A stretch of 64,000 nucleotides of DNA from Kluyvera sp036759925 (GTDB lineage Bacteria; Pseudomonadota; Gammaproteobacteria; Enterobacterales; Enterobacteriaceae): NCBI RefSeq assembly GCF_036759925.1, contig NZ_JAPKIB010000001.1, forward strand, positions 620,001 through 684,000, written 5' to 3'. Below the pieces are notes generated by a model. It searched no databases. It was given only the letters and a program-made list of their open reading frames with translations, and was not told where the DNA came from. A program made the translations under genes and the position numbers. Positions 8,680 to 18,016 of this stretch are shown here, in pieces; position 1 is the first letter of the stretch, and every line of letters starts with the position of its first letter.

Positions 8680-10017
8680 TCACCAGCGCGTCTTTAGCAG
8701 GTTCGGCTGAATCCCGTTAATTGCATGGGTGTTGCTGAACTGCTGCTTGATGCCTGCTTCGAATTCTTCGCGGAAATATTTAATGGCGCTCTGCAGCGGC
8801 TCAACCGCACCAGGCGCATGCGCGCAGAAGGTTTTACCCGGCCCTAAGAATCGACACAGTTGCTCAAGTGTCTCGATGTCGCCAGGCTGGCCTTCACCGC
8901 GCTCAAGGGCGCGCAGAATTTTGACGCTCCACGGCAAGCCGTCACGGCATGGCGTACACCAGCCGCAGGACTCACGGGCGAAGAACTCTTCCAGGTTACG
9001 CACCAGCGGTACCATGCCGATCTCGTGGTCGACGGCCATTGCCAGCGCGGTCCCCAGACGGCTACCCGCTTTACCGATGCTTTCAAACTCCATCGGCAGG
9101 TCAAGGTGCGATTCGGTCAGGAAGTCAGTCCCTGCGCCGCCCGGCTGCCAGGCCTTAAATTTCAGGCCATCACGCATGCCGCCAGCGTAGTCTTCAAGGA
9201 TTTCACGCGCGGTGGTGCCAAACGGCAGTTCCCAGACGCCTGGGTTTTTCACGCGCCCGGAGAAGCCCATCAGCTTGGTGCCGGCATCTTTACTGGTGGA
9301 GATGTTCTGATACCACTCCACGCCGTTGGCCAGAATCGCCGGAACGTTGCAGAGGGTTTCCACGTTGTTGACGCAGGTCGGTTTACCCCATACGCCAGAG
9401 CTCGCCGGGAATGGCGGCTTAGAACGTGGGTTCGCACGACGGCCTTCAAGGGAGTTAATCAGCGCGGTTTCTTCACCGCAGATGTAGCGCCCTGCCCCGG
9501 TGTGCACGAACAGCTCGAAGTCAAAACCGGTGCCGAGAATGTTTTTCCCGAGCAGGCCCGCTTCGGTGGCTTCCGCAATGGCACGACGCAGGTGCTGCGC
9601 GGCTTCAATGTATTCGCCGCGCAGGAAGATGTAGCCGCGGTACGCCTTCAGGGCGAACGCGGAGATCAGCATGCCTTCCACCAGCAGGTGCGGCAGCTGT
9701 TCCATCAACAGGCGGTCTTTATAGGTGCCCGGCTCCATTTCATCGGCGTTACACAGCAGATAACGGATGTTCATGGATTCGTCTTTCGGCATCAGGCTCC
9801 ACTTCAGACCGGTGGAAAAGCCCGCGCCGCCGCGCCCTTTCAGGCCAGCGTCTTTGACCTGGTTGACGATTTCGTCCGGGGCCATCCCGGAGAGCGCTTT
9901 ACGCGCACCGGCATAGCCGTTTTTCGCCTGATACTCTTCCAACCACACCGGCTGCTTGTCGTCGCGAAGACGCCAGGTCAGCGGATGGGTTTCGGGAGTC
10001 AGAATAATATTTTTCAT
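8680..10017 (-). CDS. nuoF: NADH-quinone oxidoreductase subunit F
   Basis: NADH-oxidising subunit of complex I, 445 residues. It binds NADH and FMN through the glycine-rich GRGGAGFSTGLKW segment near residues 61-73 and the GAGRYICGEETALINSLEG stretch near residues 174-192. It carries the N3 [4Fe-4S] cluster with ligands in ESCGWCTPCRDG. It works with NuoE and NuoG as the input module. Its ATG shares one base with the nuoE stop (TAATG), which suggests coupled translation. Confidence 0.98.
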   Translation of the reverse strand: MKNIILTPETHPLTWRLRDDKQPVWLEEYQAKNGYAGARKALSGMAPDEIVNQVKDAGLKGRGGAGFSTGLKWSLMPKDESMNIRYLLCNADEMEPGTYKDRLLMEQLPHLLVEGMLISAFALKAYRGYIFLRGEYIEAAQHLRRAIAEATEAGLLGKNILGTGFDFELFVHTGAGRYICGEETALINSLEGRRANPRSKPPFPASSGVWGKPTCVNNVETLCNVPAILANGVEWYQNISTSKDAGTKLMGFSGRVKNPGVWELPFGTTAREILEDYAGGMRDGLKFKAWQPGGAGTDFLTESHLDLPMEFESIGKAGSRLGTALAMAVDHEIGMVPLVRNLEEFFARESCGWCTPCRDGLPWSVKILRALERGEGQPGDIETLEQLCRFLGPGKTFCAHAPGAVEPLQSAIKYFREEFEAGIKQQFSNTHAINGIQPNLLKTRW

Positions 10018-10517
10018 TATTTATACTGCTCCAGCAGGTCAGGAATGGCTTCCGGCGTCAGATGGCTGTGAGTGTCCTCATCAATCATCATGGTCGGCCC
10101 CTTGTCGCAGTTGCCCAGGCAGCAGGTCGGCAGCAGGGTGAAGCGGCCATCAAAGGTGGTTTGACCCGGTTTGATGTCGAGCTTCTTCTCAATCGCGGCC
10201 TGAATGCCCTGATAACCGGTGATGTGACACACCACGCTGTCGCAGTAGCGAATCACGTGACGGCCAACCGGCTGGCGGAAAATCTGGCTGTAGAACGTTG
10301 CCACACCTTCTACGTCGCTTGCCGGAATATCCAGAACCTCGGCAATCGCGTAAATCGCACCGTCCGGTACCCAGCCACGCTGTTTCTGAACGATCTTCAG
10401 CGCTTCGATGGACGCCGCACGCGGGTCTTCGTAGTGGTGCTTCTCGTGCTCAATAGCTTCACGCTCTGCCGCACTCAGCTCAAAAGCCTCGGTTTGTGGT
10501 TGTTGATTCTCGTGCAT
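10017..10517 (-). CDS. nuoE: NADH-quinone oxidoreductase subunit E
   Basis: Thioredoxin-like [2Fe-2S] subunit (N1a cluster) of the NADH-input module of complex I, 166 residues as in E. coli. The four cluster cysteines lie in CDSVVC and TCCLGNCDKGP. The start is 2 nt after the nuoC stop and the stop overlaps the nuoF start by one base. The N-terminal 20 residues are acidic and variable. Confidence 0.98.
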   Translation of the reverse strand: MHENQQPQTEAFELSAAEREAIEHEKHHYEDPRAASIEALKIVQKQRGWVPDGAIYAIAEVLDIPASDVEGVATFYSQIFRQPVGRHVIRYCDSVVCHITGYQGIQAAIEKKLDIKPGQTTFDGRFTLLPTCCLGNCDKGPTMMIDEDTHSHLTPEAIPDLLEQYK

Positions 10518-10519
10518 AA

Positions 10520-12325
10520 TTAGCGGTCCACGTCTGACATAACAAAATCAATACTACCCAGATAGACGATAAGGTCTGATACCAGGCTGCCACGGATCGC
10601 CGACGGAATCTGCTGCAGGTGCGCATAGCTCGGCGTACGGATACGGGTGCGGTAGCTCATCGTGCTGCCGTCGCTGGTCAGGTAGTAACTGTTAATACCC
10701 TTGGTCGCTTCCACCATCTGGAAGGACTCCTGCGCCGGCATAACCGGGCCCCAGGAAACCTGCAGGAAGTGGGTGATCAGGGTTTCAATGTGCTGCAGCG
10801 TGCGCTCTTTCGGTGGCGGCGTGGTCAGCGGGTGATCCGCCTTGAACGGGCCTTCCGGCATGTTGTCGAGGCACTGCTGAAGAATGCGCAGGCTCTGGCG
10901 CAGCTCTTCCACTTTCAGCATCACGCGGGTGTAGCAGTCAGAAACGCCACCGCCGGTCGGGATTTCGAAGTCGAAGTTTTCGTAGCCAGAATATGGACGC
11001 CATTTACGCACGTCGAAGCCGATACCGGTCGCACGCAGGCCAGCACCGGTGGTGCCCCACTCCAGCGCTTCTTTTGCGGTATAAGCAGCAACGCCGACGG
11101 AGCGGCCTTTCAGAATGGTGTTACGCAGCGCGGCTTTCTCGTAGGAGTCCAGACGCTTCGGCATCCACTCGAGGAATTCACGCAGCAGACGATCCCAGCC
11201 GCGAGGCAGGTCGTGCGCCACGCCGCCGATGCGGAACCAGGCCGGGTGCATACGGAAACCGGTAATCGCTTCAACGAGGTCATAGATTTTCTGACGGTCG
11301 GTGAAGGCGAAGAAGACCGGCGTCATCGCGCCGACGTCCTGAATAAACGTCGAGATGTACAGCAGGTGGCTGTTGATGCGGAACAGTTCGGAGAGCATCA
11401 CGCGAATCACGTTCACGCGGTCCGGCGTGGTGATACCCGCCAGCTTCTCTACCGCCAGCACGTACGGCATTTCGTTCACGCAGCCGCCGAGGTACTCGAT
11501 ACGGTCAGTGTACGGAATGTAGCTGTGCCAGGATTGACGCTCGCCCATCTTCTCAGCGCCACGGTGGTGGTAGCCGATGTCAGGTACGCAATCGACAATC
11601 TCTTCGCCATCAAGCTGCAGAATAATACGGAATGCACCGTGCGCAGACGGGTGGTTCGGGCCGAGGTTGAGGAACATGAAGTCCTCGTTTTCGGTCCCGC
11701 GCTTCATGCCCCACTCTTCCGGTTTGAAGGTCAGCGCTTCCATTTCCAGATCCTGCTTGGCTTTCGTCAGCTCAAACGGGTCGAATTCGGTGGCGCGCGC
11801 CGGGTAGTCTTTGCGCAGCGGATGGCCTTCCCAGGTTGGCGGCATCATGATGCGGCGCAGGTTCGGGTGGCCGTTAAAGGTAATGCCGAACATTTCCCAG
11901 GTTTCACGCTCATACCAGTTGGCGTTCGGGAAAAGTTTGGTGATGGTCGCGACGTTCAGGTCGTTTTCAGACAATGCCACCTTGAGCATGATATCGCGAT
12001 TGCGGTCTATTGAGATCAGGTGGTAGAAAACGGAAAAGTCCGCGGCAGGTAAACCTTCGCGGTGCGTACGCAGACGTTCGTCCATGCCGTGGAGATCGAA
12101 AAGCATGACGTAAGGCTTTGGCAACCTCTTCAGGAAGTCGACAATTTCGAGCAGCTGTTCGCGCTTAACCCAAACAACGGGTATCCCGGTGCGAGTGGCC
12201 TGAACGGTAAAAGCATCCGGCCCAAAACGGTTGCGCAGTTCGCCGATGACCGGATCATCAAGGTGATCGCGGGTTTGCCATGCGGCTGCGTCTTGCGCGG
12301 TTAAATCGGTCATATTGTTCACCAT
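10520..12325 (-). CDS. nuoC: NADH-quinone oxidoreductase fused subunit C/D
   Basis: Fusion of the 30-kDa NuoC (roughly residues 1-190) and 49-kDa NuoD (roughly 200-601) subunits, the usual arrangement in enterobacteria. NuoD, with NuoB, forms the quinone-reduction site; the GPNHPSAHGAFR loop that supplies a quinone-binding His is present near residues 225-236. I place the start at MVNNMTDL (601 residues) because that is where similarity to E. coli begins. The next in-frame ATG at 12313 has the better ribosome site (GGTGA, 8 nt upstream) and is a real alternative. A longer reading from 12415 adds 30 residues with no known counterpart. Confidence 0.96.
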   Translation of the reverse strand: MVNNMTDLTAQDAAAWQTRDHLDDPVIGELRNRFGPDAFTVQATRTGIPVVWVKREQLLEIVDFLKRLPKPYVMLFDLHGMDERLRTHREGLPAADFSVFYHLISIDRNRDIMLKVALSENDLNVATITKLFPNANWYERETWEMFGITFNGHPNLRRIMMPPTWEGHPLRKDYPARATEFDPFELTKAKQDLEMEALTFKPEEWGMKRGTENEDFMFLNLGPNHPSAHGAFRIILQLDGEEIVDCVPDIGYHHRGAEKMGERQSWHSYIPYTDRIEYLGGCVNEMPYVLAVEKLAGITTPDRVNVIRVMLSELFRINSHLLYISTFIQDVGAMTPVFFAFTDRQKIYDLVEAITGFRMHPAWFRIGGVAHDLPRGWDRLLREFLEWMPKRLDSYEKAALRNTILKGRSVGVAAYTAKEALEWGTTGAGLRATGIGFDVRKWRPYSGYENFDFEIPTGGGVSDCYTRVMLKVEELRQSLRILQQCLDNMPEGPFKADHPLTTPPPKERTLQHIETLITHFLQVSWGPVMPAQESFQMVEATKGINSYYLTSDGSTMSYRTRIRTPSYAHLQQIPSAIRGSLVSDLIVYLGSIDFVMSDVDR

Positions 12326-12416
12326 TGCAAAAGGTCCGTGGTGACTGCGGTGTGGCCTTCGCGCTGTTGTATATTGATTTGCGAAGTCAAAAGATGCCAC
12401 CGCCCGCAGGCGCAAA

Positions 12417-13091
12417 TTAAATCTCGTCCGGTGTCCGCAGATTCGTCACCGCAATGCGTTCGCCGCGTTTACGCTCGCGCTCCGACTGCATGTTGGCGCG
12501 ATAAACGCCCTGATCGCCAACAACCCACGACAGTGGGCGACGTTCTTTACCAATGGATTCCTGCAGCAGCATCAGCGCCTGCATGTAAGCTTCCGGGCGC
12601 GGAGGGCAGCCAGGAATGTACACGTCGACAGGAATGAATTTATCCACGCCCTGCACCACAGAGTAGATGTCATACATACCACCGGAGTTTGCACAGGCGC
12701 CCATTGAGATAACCCATTTTGGTTCCAGCATCTGGTCGTACAGGCGCTGAATAACCGGAGCCATCTTGGTGAAGCAGGTACCGGCTACCACCATCAGGTC
12801 AGCCTGACGTGGGGATGCACGCAGTACTTCCGCACCAAAACGCGCAACGTCATGCACCGCAGTGAATGACGTCACCATTTCAACGTAGCAGCAAGAAAGG
12901 CCGAAGTTGTAAGGCCAGATTGAGTTCTTACGGCCCCAGTTGACCATGTCGTGAAGCGCGTGTTCGAGTTTCCCCATGTACACGCTTTTGTTCACCTCTT
13001 GCTCCAGGGGATCGGTAACAATCTCCTGTTTTTGCAGGGGGTAACGGTCGTTCTCACCGTTAGGATCTATGCGGGTGAGCGTATAATCCAT
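12417..13091 (-). CDS. nuoB: NADH-quinone oxidoreductase subunit B
   Basis: Peripheral-arm subunit of complex I holding the terminal [4Fe-4S] cluster N2, which reduces quinone. It is 224 residues against 220 in E. coli. The tandem cysteines of GLSCCYVEM (about residues 62-70), with VVAGTC and PGCPPRPEA further on, are the N2 ligands and all are present. It follows nuoA by 15 nt. Confidence 0.98.
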   Translation of the reverse strand: MDYTLTRIDPNGENDRYPLQKQEIVTDPLEQEVNKSVYMGKLEHALHDMVNWGRKNSIWPYNFGLSCCYVEMVTSFTAVHDVARFGAEVLRASPRQADLMVVAGTCFTKMAPVIQRLYDQMLEPKWVISMGACANSGGMYDIYSVVQGVDKFIPVDVYIPGCPPRPEAYMQALMLLQESIGKERRPLSWVVGDQGVYRANMQSERERKRGERIAVTNLRTPDEI

Positions 13092-13106
13092 CTTATTGCC
13101 TCGCTT

Positions 13107-13553
13107 TTACTGCGTATTACGGTTAGTGACGCTGTCGGTTTCTGGGTTAGCCAGCGTGCGGCGAGAACGCGCAGGCGTCCAATCAAGCGCGCCAATGCGA
13201 ACGAGGTAAACCAGACCGGCCAGCAGCACAAATATGAAAATGGCGGCTTCGATAAAGCCAACCCAACCGCTTTCGCGAATGGACGTTGACCAGGCGTAGA
13301 GGTATAGCGCTTCAACGTCGAAGATGACGAAGAACATGGCGACCAGATAGAACTTAGCCGACAGACGCAAACGGGCGGAGCCAACGGAGTCGATACCCGA
13401 TTCAAACGGGGTGTTTTTGCTTCTTGCGCGTGCGCGACCACCAAGGTACCAGCCGCCGATTAACATCAGGCAGCACAGGCCAATGGCAATGATCAGAAAG
13501 ATAGCGAATGCCCAGTGATGAGCGATGATTTCAGTGGATGTTGACATACGCAA
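13107..13553 (-). CDS. nuoA: NADH-quinone oxidoreductase subunit A
   Basis: First gene of the nuo operon: a small membrane subunit of complex I, 148 residues, three predicted helices. The conserved loop KNTPFESGIDSVGSAR and the FVIFDVEALYLYAWS helix (quinone-chamber side) are both present. The C-terminal tail (PETDSVTNRNTQ) is hydrophilic. Transcription should start in the 626-bp region upstream. Confidence 0.98.
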   Translation of the reverse strand: MRMSTSTEIIAHHWAFAIFLIIAIGLCCLMLIGGWYLGGRARARSKNTPFESGIDSVGSARLRLSAKFYLVAMFFVIFDVEALYLYAWSTSIRESGWVGFIEAAIFIFVLLAGLVYLVRIGALDWTPARSRRTLANPETDSVTNRNTQ

Positions 13554-14179
13554 AGCTTTACCAAATAGGTAGCATTACCACCTCTGCTCTTACCGGCAGA
13601 TGGACGCTACATCGATTCATGGGGAGGATTAAAAAACCAACAAACAGCCCAATTCGAAACATAGACCGCAAAATGTGGAGGTTTTTTACTCCTTTCTATA
13701 ACCTTTTGTCAACTTTAACAAAAGTTTCCTCACATTAATTTACATCAAAAGCATTTCATTAACATTACGTGCCCTTTGATTTGATTCAGCTCAATAGACC
13801 CTGCGGTTTACCTGTTGTTGAATCGTGTCCGTTTTGTAGCGATAACAAGAATAACCCTTCTATTTTGACAGGATTTTCTAATGATTCCTCCCCCCAATGA
13901 GGAGTATTTTCTTGATCTAAGACACGCTTTTGTTAATTCGACCCGCAAAACGGCAACAATCTATCCGTTTTTTTAACATTAGCAGGTGATATGACGTTGC
14001 GTTTGATGGTATGCCGTTTGAAGAGGAAAATAATTCTAATTACATGATTATTATCACATTATCAGATTTATTTTTTTTCTGACCACGTAGAAGTACGAAA
14101 AAAGAACCGCAAACTGAATTTTCTTCGTCTACGATTCTTTTTTGCATTTACATTTTGTTACTACATTTCGAGCGACTTG
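13554..14179. promoter_or_regulatory. AT-rich nuo promoter/control region
   Basis: No convincing gene in 626 bp. It should hold the nuo promoter(s), which in E. coli lie far upstream of nuoA and respond to ArcA, NarL, Fis and FNR. On the minus strand a TATAGA -10 (13695-13700) stands 17 bp from a weak TTTTGT -35 (13718-13723). A near-consensus FNR half-pair TTGAT-TCAG-CTCAA lies at 13781-13794. Several TTAA-rich stretches resemble ArcA sites. All are by eye and unproven. Confidence 0.45.
14096..14139 (-). terminator. possible lrhA terminator
   Basis: About 40 bp past the lrhA stop. On the minus strand, AAGAATCG pairs with CGGTTCTT (one mismatch), followed by a T-run. The loop is long and the stem weak, so confidence is modest. 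Confidence 0.35.
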
Positions 14180-15121
14180 TTAATCAAAGTCCCTTTCATG
14201 AATAAGGGAATTATCTCCCCCTTCCGGGGTATAGCTGCCGCCATTCGGCCACGGATCGTAACGCTGTTCCTGAGACTGGAAAATCATCTGCGCCAGCTCG
14301 TTTTCGCTCTCAACGTTGTAGCTGAGCATATACTCCGTTTCCGGCAGATCCGGCATCCCCTCTCCTTTGCCAAGGGCGCGGAGATCCGGGCTCATCATTT
14401 CAGCCGGACGACCGGTGACGCCAAGGCCTGCTTTAACCGCTGCACGAACGGCGGAGAGCGTCGAGGCAACGTACGCCAGACGCCAGGCGATACCTGCGGC
14501 ATCCAGCGTGTGGATAATCATGTCGCGGAACGGGCTTGGATCGTCAAGCAGTACCAACGGCACCGGCTCTTCCGAGCGCAGGGTAAATTCCGCCGCACAG
14601 TACCAAAGCGTAGGCGACGTACGCAAAATCGTCGACTCAAAGCCTTCCAGCGGATGCGTGGTCAGTGCCAGATCGACCTCTTTGCTTTTCAGCATCTCGG
14701 CCATGACGCAGTGACGTTTAACCCGCACATCCAGCGCTAGCTTTGGATAGGCGGAACTAATGCGGTTCAAGAGGAAGGGAAGAATAGTATCAGAAGATTC
14801 ATCTGATGAGCCGAGCGTTAGCTGCCCCTGCAGGGAGCTAAACATTAGCGATGTGCATGCTTCATCGTTGAAGCGCAGAATTTTTCGCGCATAGCCCAGC
14901 AGCTGGATGCCATGTTCGGTGAGGAGCTTATTACGCCCATGGCGGGCAAAAAGCTCTTTCCCCACCAATTGTTCGAGGCGTTGCATTTGTTGGCTTACGG
15001 CGGATTGAGTACGGCACACTGCCGCCGCCGCCGCCGCGAAGGTGCTCAGGTCAGCGACAGCAACAAAGGTTCTCAGCAGATCGAGATCGAGATTCAGTAT
15101 CGGACGATTGGCATTTATCAT
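14180..15121 (-). CDS. lrhA: LysR-family regulator LrhA
   Basis: LysR-type transcription factor, 313 residues from the chosen start. In E. coli LrhA represses flhDC (flagella) and fim genes and affects RpoS levels. The N-terminal HTH (LSTFAAAAAAVCRTQSAVSQ, about residues 25-44) is nearly identical to E. coli LrhA; the effector-binding half is more divergent. I use the ATG at 15121 (MINANRPILNLDLD), where E. coli similarity begins. An upstream ATG at 15172 would add 17 unrelated residues. It sits upstream of nuoA on the same strand, as in E. coli. Confidence 0.95.
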   Translation of the reverse strand: MINANRPILNLDLDLLRTFVAVADLSTFAAAAAAVCRTQSAVSQQMQRLEQLVGKELFARHGRNKLLTEHGIQLLGYARKILRFNDEACTSLMFSSLQGQLTLGSSDESSDTILPFLLNRISSAYPKLALDVRVKRHCVMAEMLKSKEVDLALTTHPLEGFESTILRTSPTLWYCAAEFTLRSEEPVPLVLLDDPSPFRDMIIHTLDAAGIAWRLAYVASTLSAVRAAVKAGLGVTGRPAEMMSPDLRALGKGEGMPDLPETEYMLSYNVESENELAQMIFQSQEQRYDPWPNGGSYTPEGGDNSLIHERDFD

Positions 15122-16028
15122 ATTAATCCACTTACAGGTTCGGGGTTCCGACCTGCCTAATTGATGCTGCACTCAAAAGTTCAGGCTAATCCTTTAAATC
15201 ATCTTTCACCAATCATTGACGAATGACTGCCTGATGAGTGTCAGTATTAAATTTTCTGTTACTAACGTGAGTAACAGTTCCTTTTGCAATATATCCTTTG
15301 CCCTGAGGCTAATAATCCGCTTCGTTCTACGTTCACTCTCGCGTAAGAAGTTGTAGGGGTGCCACCGCGATAATGCATCAGAATGAAGGTTGTACGTATA
15401 AAAGAAGCCAATAAATCCAATGAATAACATCAAGTTATGGAATCAACCTTGATAATCATCAACAAAAACAGCTAATGAGAGTCTGGTGCTCGTCTTCATA
15501 TTAACCGAAAACCATAGAATTTATAAGCCTTAAATAAGTTCTATCTCAATAAAGAAAAAGGTTTAGATTCAAAACAATTTAAGAAATCTAACAATTCACA
15601 GGCATTACTTTTCAAAATATAAGAAAATATTAATTTTCATCATAAGCAATCCTTAACATCAACTTCACAAAAATGGGTATCATCCCTAATCCTTATTCGC
15701 CTTTATTTAATTAAAAATTAAAAATGTTGAAGAATGCTTAAAGTATATCGAGTTGTCTTAGCACCTAAGCTAAATCATTTTCTTTTTACCAGATGTAAAA
15801 CCTATGTATCACTTAAAATGCAGTGATTTAAACTATTGAACAATAAATTAACAAAACATCCCACAACGATAGCCCGCATCAAGCAGTAAAAAACAATGTA
15901 ACGGCAACGTAAGATGCACAAAATCTTCTACTGTTAACCCTTCAAAACCCCGGGGATGCGGAGTACATTGTTCCGTGCTGACTTCCACGGCAGGGAGTGG
16001 CAATAACAGCTAAAAAGGTCAACGATTC
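15122..16028. other. 907-bp AT-rich intergenic region, lrhA to alaA
   Basis: Long divergent gap, strongly AT-rich, with no convincing coding frame. It must carry the lrhA and alaA promoters. The only clear structure I see is the inverted repeat at 15256-15277. E. coli also has a long gap here, so the length itself is not a sign of insertion. Confidence 0.6.
15256..15277. promoter_or_regulatory. inverted repeat, candidate regulator site upstream of lrhA
   Basis: Perfect 8-bp arms CTGTTACT / AGTAACAG with a 6-bp spacer, about 135 bp upstream of the lrhA start. The dyad size suits a LysR-type factor, and LrhA is known to autoregulate in E. coli, so an LrhA site is conceivable. Assignment is inference. 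Confidence 0.35.
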
Positions 16029-17246
16029 ATGTCCCCCATTGAAAAATCCAGCAAGTTAGACAACGTCTGTTACGACATTCGTGGCCCGGTTCTTAAAGAG
16101 GCGAAACGCCTTGAAGAAGAAGGCAATAAGGTCCTTAAACTTAACATCGGTAACCCGGCACCTTTCGGGTTTGACGCGCCGGATGAGATTCTGGTTGACG
16201 TGATCCGTAACCTGCCTACCGCCCAGGGCTACTGCGACTCCAAAGGGCTGTACTCCGCCCGTAAAGCCATCATGCAGCACTACCAGGCGCGCGGCATGCG
16301 CGACGTGACGGTAGAAGATATTTATATCGGCAACGGCGTGTCCGAGCTTATCGTTCAGGCCATGCAGGCGCTGCTGAACAGCGGCGATGAGATGCTGGTC
16401 CCCGCGCCGGACTATCCGCTGTGGACCGCGGCCGTTTCGCTCTCCAGCGGTAAAGCGGTGCACTATCTGTGCGACGAGTCCGCCGACTGGTTCCCGGACT
16501 TAGACGATATCCGCGCCAAAATTACCCCACGCACCCGCGGGATTGTTATCATTAACCCGAACAACCCAACCGGTGCGGTCTATTCCAAAGAGCTGCTGCT
16601 GGAGATTGTTGAGATCGCCCGCGAGCACAATCTGATCATCTTCGCCGATGAAATCTACGACAAGATCCTCTACGACGAAGCACAGCACCATTCGATCGCC
16701 GCACTGGCGCCAGATCTGCTGACCATTACCTTTAACGGTCTGTCCAAAACCTATCGCGTTGCCGGTTTCCGTCAGGGCTGGATGGTGCTGAACGGGCCGA
16801 AAAAGCACGCCAAAGGCTATATTGAAGGGCTGGAAATGCTGGCCTCCATGCGCCTGTGCGCTAACGTTCCGGCGCAGCACGCTATTCAGACCGCGCTGGG
16901 CGGCTATCAGAGCATCAGCGAATTCATCACGCCGGGCGGCCGCCTGTATGAACAGCGCAACCGCGCGTGGGAGCTTATCAACGAGATCCCAGGCGTCTCC
17001 TGCGTGAAGCCGAAAGGCGCGCTGTATATGTTCCCAAAAATTGATGCTAAGCGCTTTAACATCCATGACGATCAGCGCATGGTGCTCGACTTCCTGCTGC
17101 AAGAGAAAGTACTACTGGTTCAGGGAACCGCCTTTAACTGGCCGTGGCCGGATCACGTGCGTATCGTGACTCTGCCGCGTGAAGATGACCTGGAGATGGC
17201 GATTACCCGCTTTGGTCGCTTCCTGTCGGGCTATCACCAGCTCTGA
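16029..17246 (+). CDS. alaA: glutamate-pyruvate aminotransferase AlaA
   Basis: PLP-dependent class I/II aminotransferase making alanine from pyruvate and glutamate; 405 residues as in E. coli (formerly YfbQ). The PLP-binding lysine is in NGLSKTYRVAGFRQGW (about residues 238-253), and the NPNNPTGAVYS segment near residue 177 contacts the cofactor. AAGGT lies 8-10 nt before the ATG. It is followed by yfbR on the same strand after 84 bp. Confidence 0.97.
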   Translation: MSPIEKSSKLDNVCYDIRGPVLKEAKRLEEEGNKVLKLNIGNPAPFGFDAPDEILVDVIRNLPTAQGYCDSKGLYSARKAIMQHYQARGMRDVTVEDIYIGNGVSELIVQAMQALLNSGDEMLVPAPDYPLWTAAVSLSSGKAVHYLCDESADWFPDLDDIRAKITPRTRGIVIINPNNPTGAVYSKELLLEIVEIAREHNLIIFADEIYDKILYDEAQHHSIAALAPDLLTITFNGLSKTYRVAGFRQGWMVLNGPKKHAKGYIEGLEMLASMRLCANVPAQHAIQTALGGYQSISEFITPGGRLYEQRNRAWELINEIPGVSCVKPKGALYMFPKIDAKRFNIHDDQRMVLDFLLQEKVLLVQGTAFNWPWPDHVRIVTLPREDDLEMAITRFGRFLSGYHQL

Positions 17247-17330
17247 TGCTGCGTATGGCCGCTGGTATTTGCATCCAGCGGCCATCTCAGCGCACAATGC
17301 CTTTACTGTTGTTAACGCGTAAGGGTCGTT

Positions 17331-17930
17331 ATGAATCAGAGTCATTTTTTTGCCCACCTCTCCCGCCTCAAGTTAATCAACCGCTGGCCGCTGATGCGCA
17401 ACGTGCGCACCGAAAACGTCTCTGAACACAGTTTGCAGGTCGCGATGGTCGCCCATGCGCTCGCTGCCATTAAAAATCGTAAGTTCAACGGTCAGGTCAA
17501 TGCCGAGCGTATCGCGCTGCTGGCGATGTATCACGACGCCTCTGAAGTGTTAACCGGGGATTTACCTACGCCGGTGAAGTATTTCAACTCACAGATTGCG
17601 CAGGAATATAAAGCAATTGAGAAAATCGCCCAGCAGAAGCTCATTGATATGGTGCCGGAAGAGCTACACGATATTTTTGCGCCGCTGATCGACGAGCATC
17701 AGAGCAGCGATGAAGAAAAAGCGATTGTGAAACAGGCTGATGCGCTATGTGCTTATTTGAAGTGTCTGGAGGAGCTGTCGGCGGGCAACAATGAATTCCT
17801 GCTGGCGAAGGGCCGTCTGGAGAAGACGCTGGCCTCGCGCCGCAGCGAAGAGATGGACTATTTTATGGCGGTGTTTGTGCCAAGCTTCCATCTTTCGCTC
17901 GATGAAATAAGCCAGGATTCACCGCTGTAG
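17331..17930 (+). CDS. yfbR: 5'-deoxynucleotidase YfbR
   Basis: HD-domain phosphohydrolase of 199 residues that removes the 5'-phosphate from deoxyribonucleoside monophosphates; in E. coli it feeds an alternative dUMP/thymidylate route. Metal ligands are visible as the His of NVSEHSLQVAMVAHAL, the HD pair in MYHDASEVLTGD, and the Asp of KQADALCAYLKCLEEL. AAGGG sits upstream of the ATG. It is convergent with yfbS, with a REP-like repeat between them. Confidence 0.96.
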   Translation: MNQSHFFAHLSRLKLINRWPLMRNVRTENVSEHSLQVAMVAHALAAIKNRKFNGQVNAERIALLAMYHDASEVLTGDLPTPVKYFNSQIAQEYKAIEKIAQQKLIDMVPEELHDIFAPLIDEHQSSDEEKAIVKQADALCAYLKCLEELSAGNNEFLLAKGRLEKTLASRRSEEMDYFMAVFVPSFHLSLDEISQDSPL

Positions 17931-17942
17931 CTGTCTGTATCC

Positions 17943-18009
17943 CCGGCGTCGCATTCGCTCGGCCGGGCTACAACATTGAACGTAGCCCGGCCGAGCGCAG
18001 CGACGCCGG
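17943..18009. repeat. REP-like inverted repeat, copy A
   Basis: Arms at 17943-17971 and 17982-18009 (core CTCGGCCGGGCTAC / GTAGCCCGGCCGAG, outer CCGGCGTCGC / GCGACGCCGG). It fills the gap between convergent yfbR and yfbS. The same core recurs at 42555-42608. It can act as a bidirectional terminator or mRNA 3'-end stabiliser. Confidence 0.85.
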
Positions 18010-18016
18010 AGAAGCA

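Noticed and set aside
8860..12013. Plus-strand frames of 403 and 464 residues
   Set aside because: Antisense to nuoF and nuoC; the real genes match E. coli along their length.
15206..15433. 75-residue minus-strand frame between lrhA and alaA
   Set aside because: No clear ribosome site, AT-rich drift composition and no recognisable family; it overlaps the dyad at 15256-15277.
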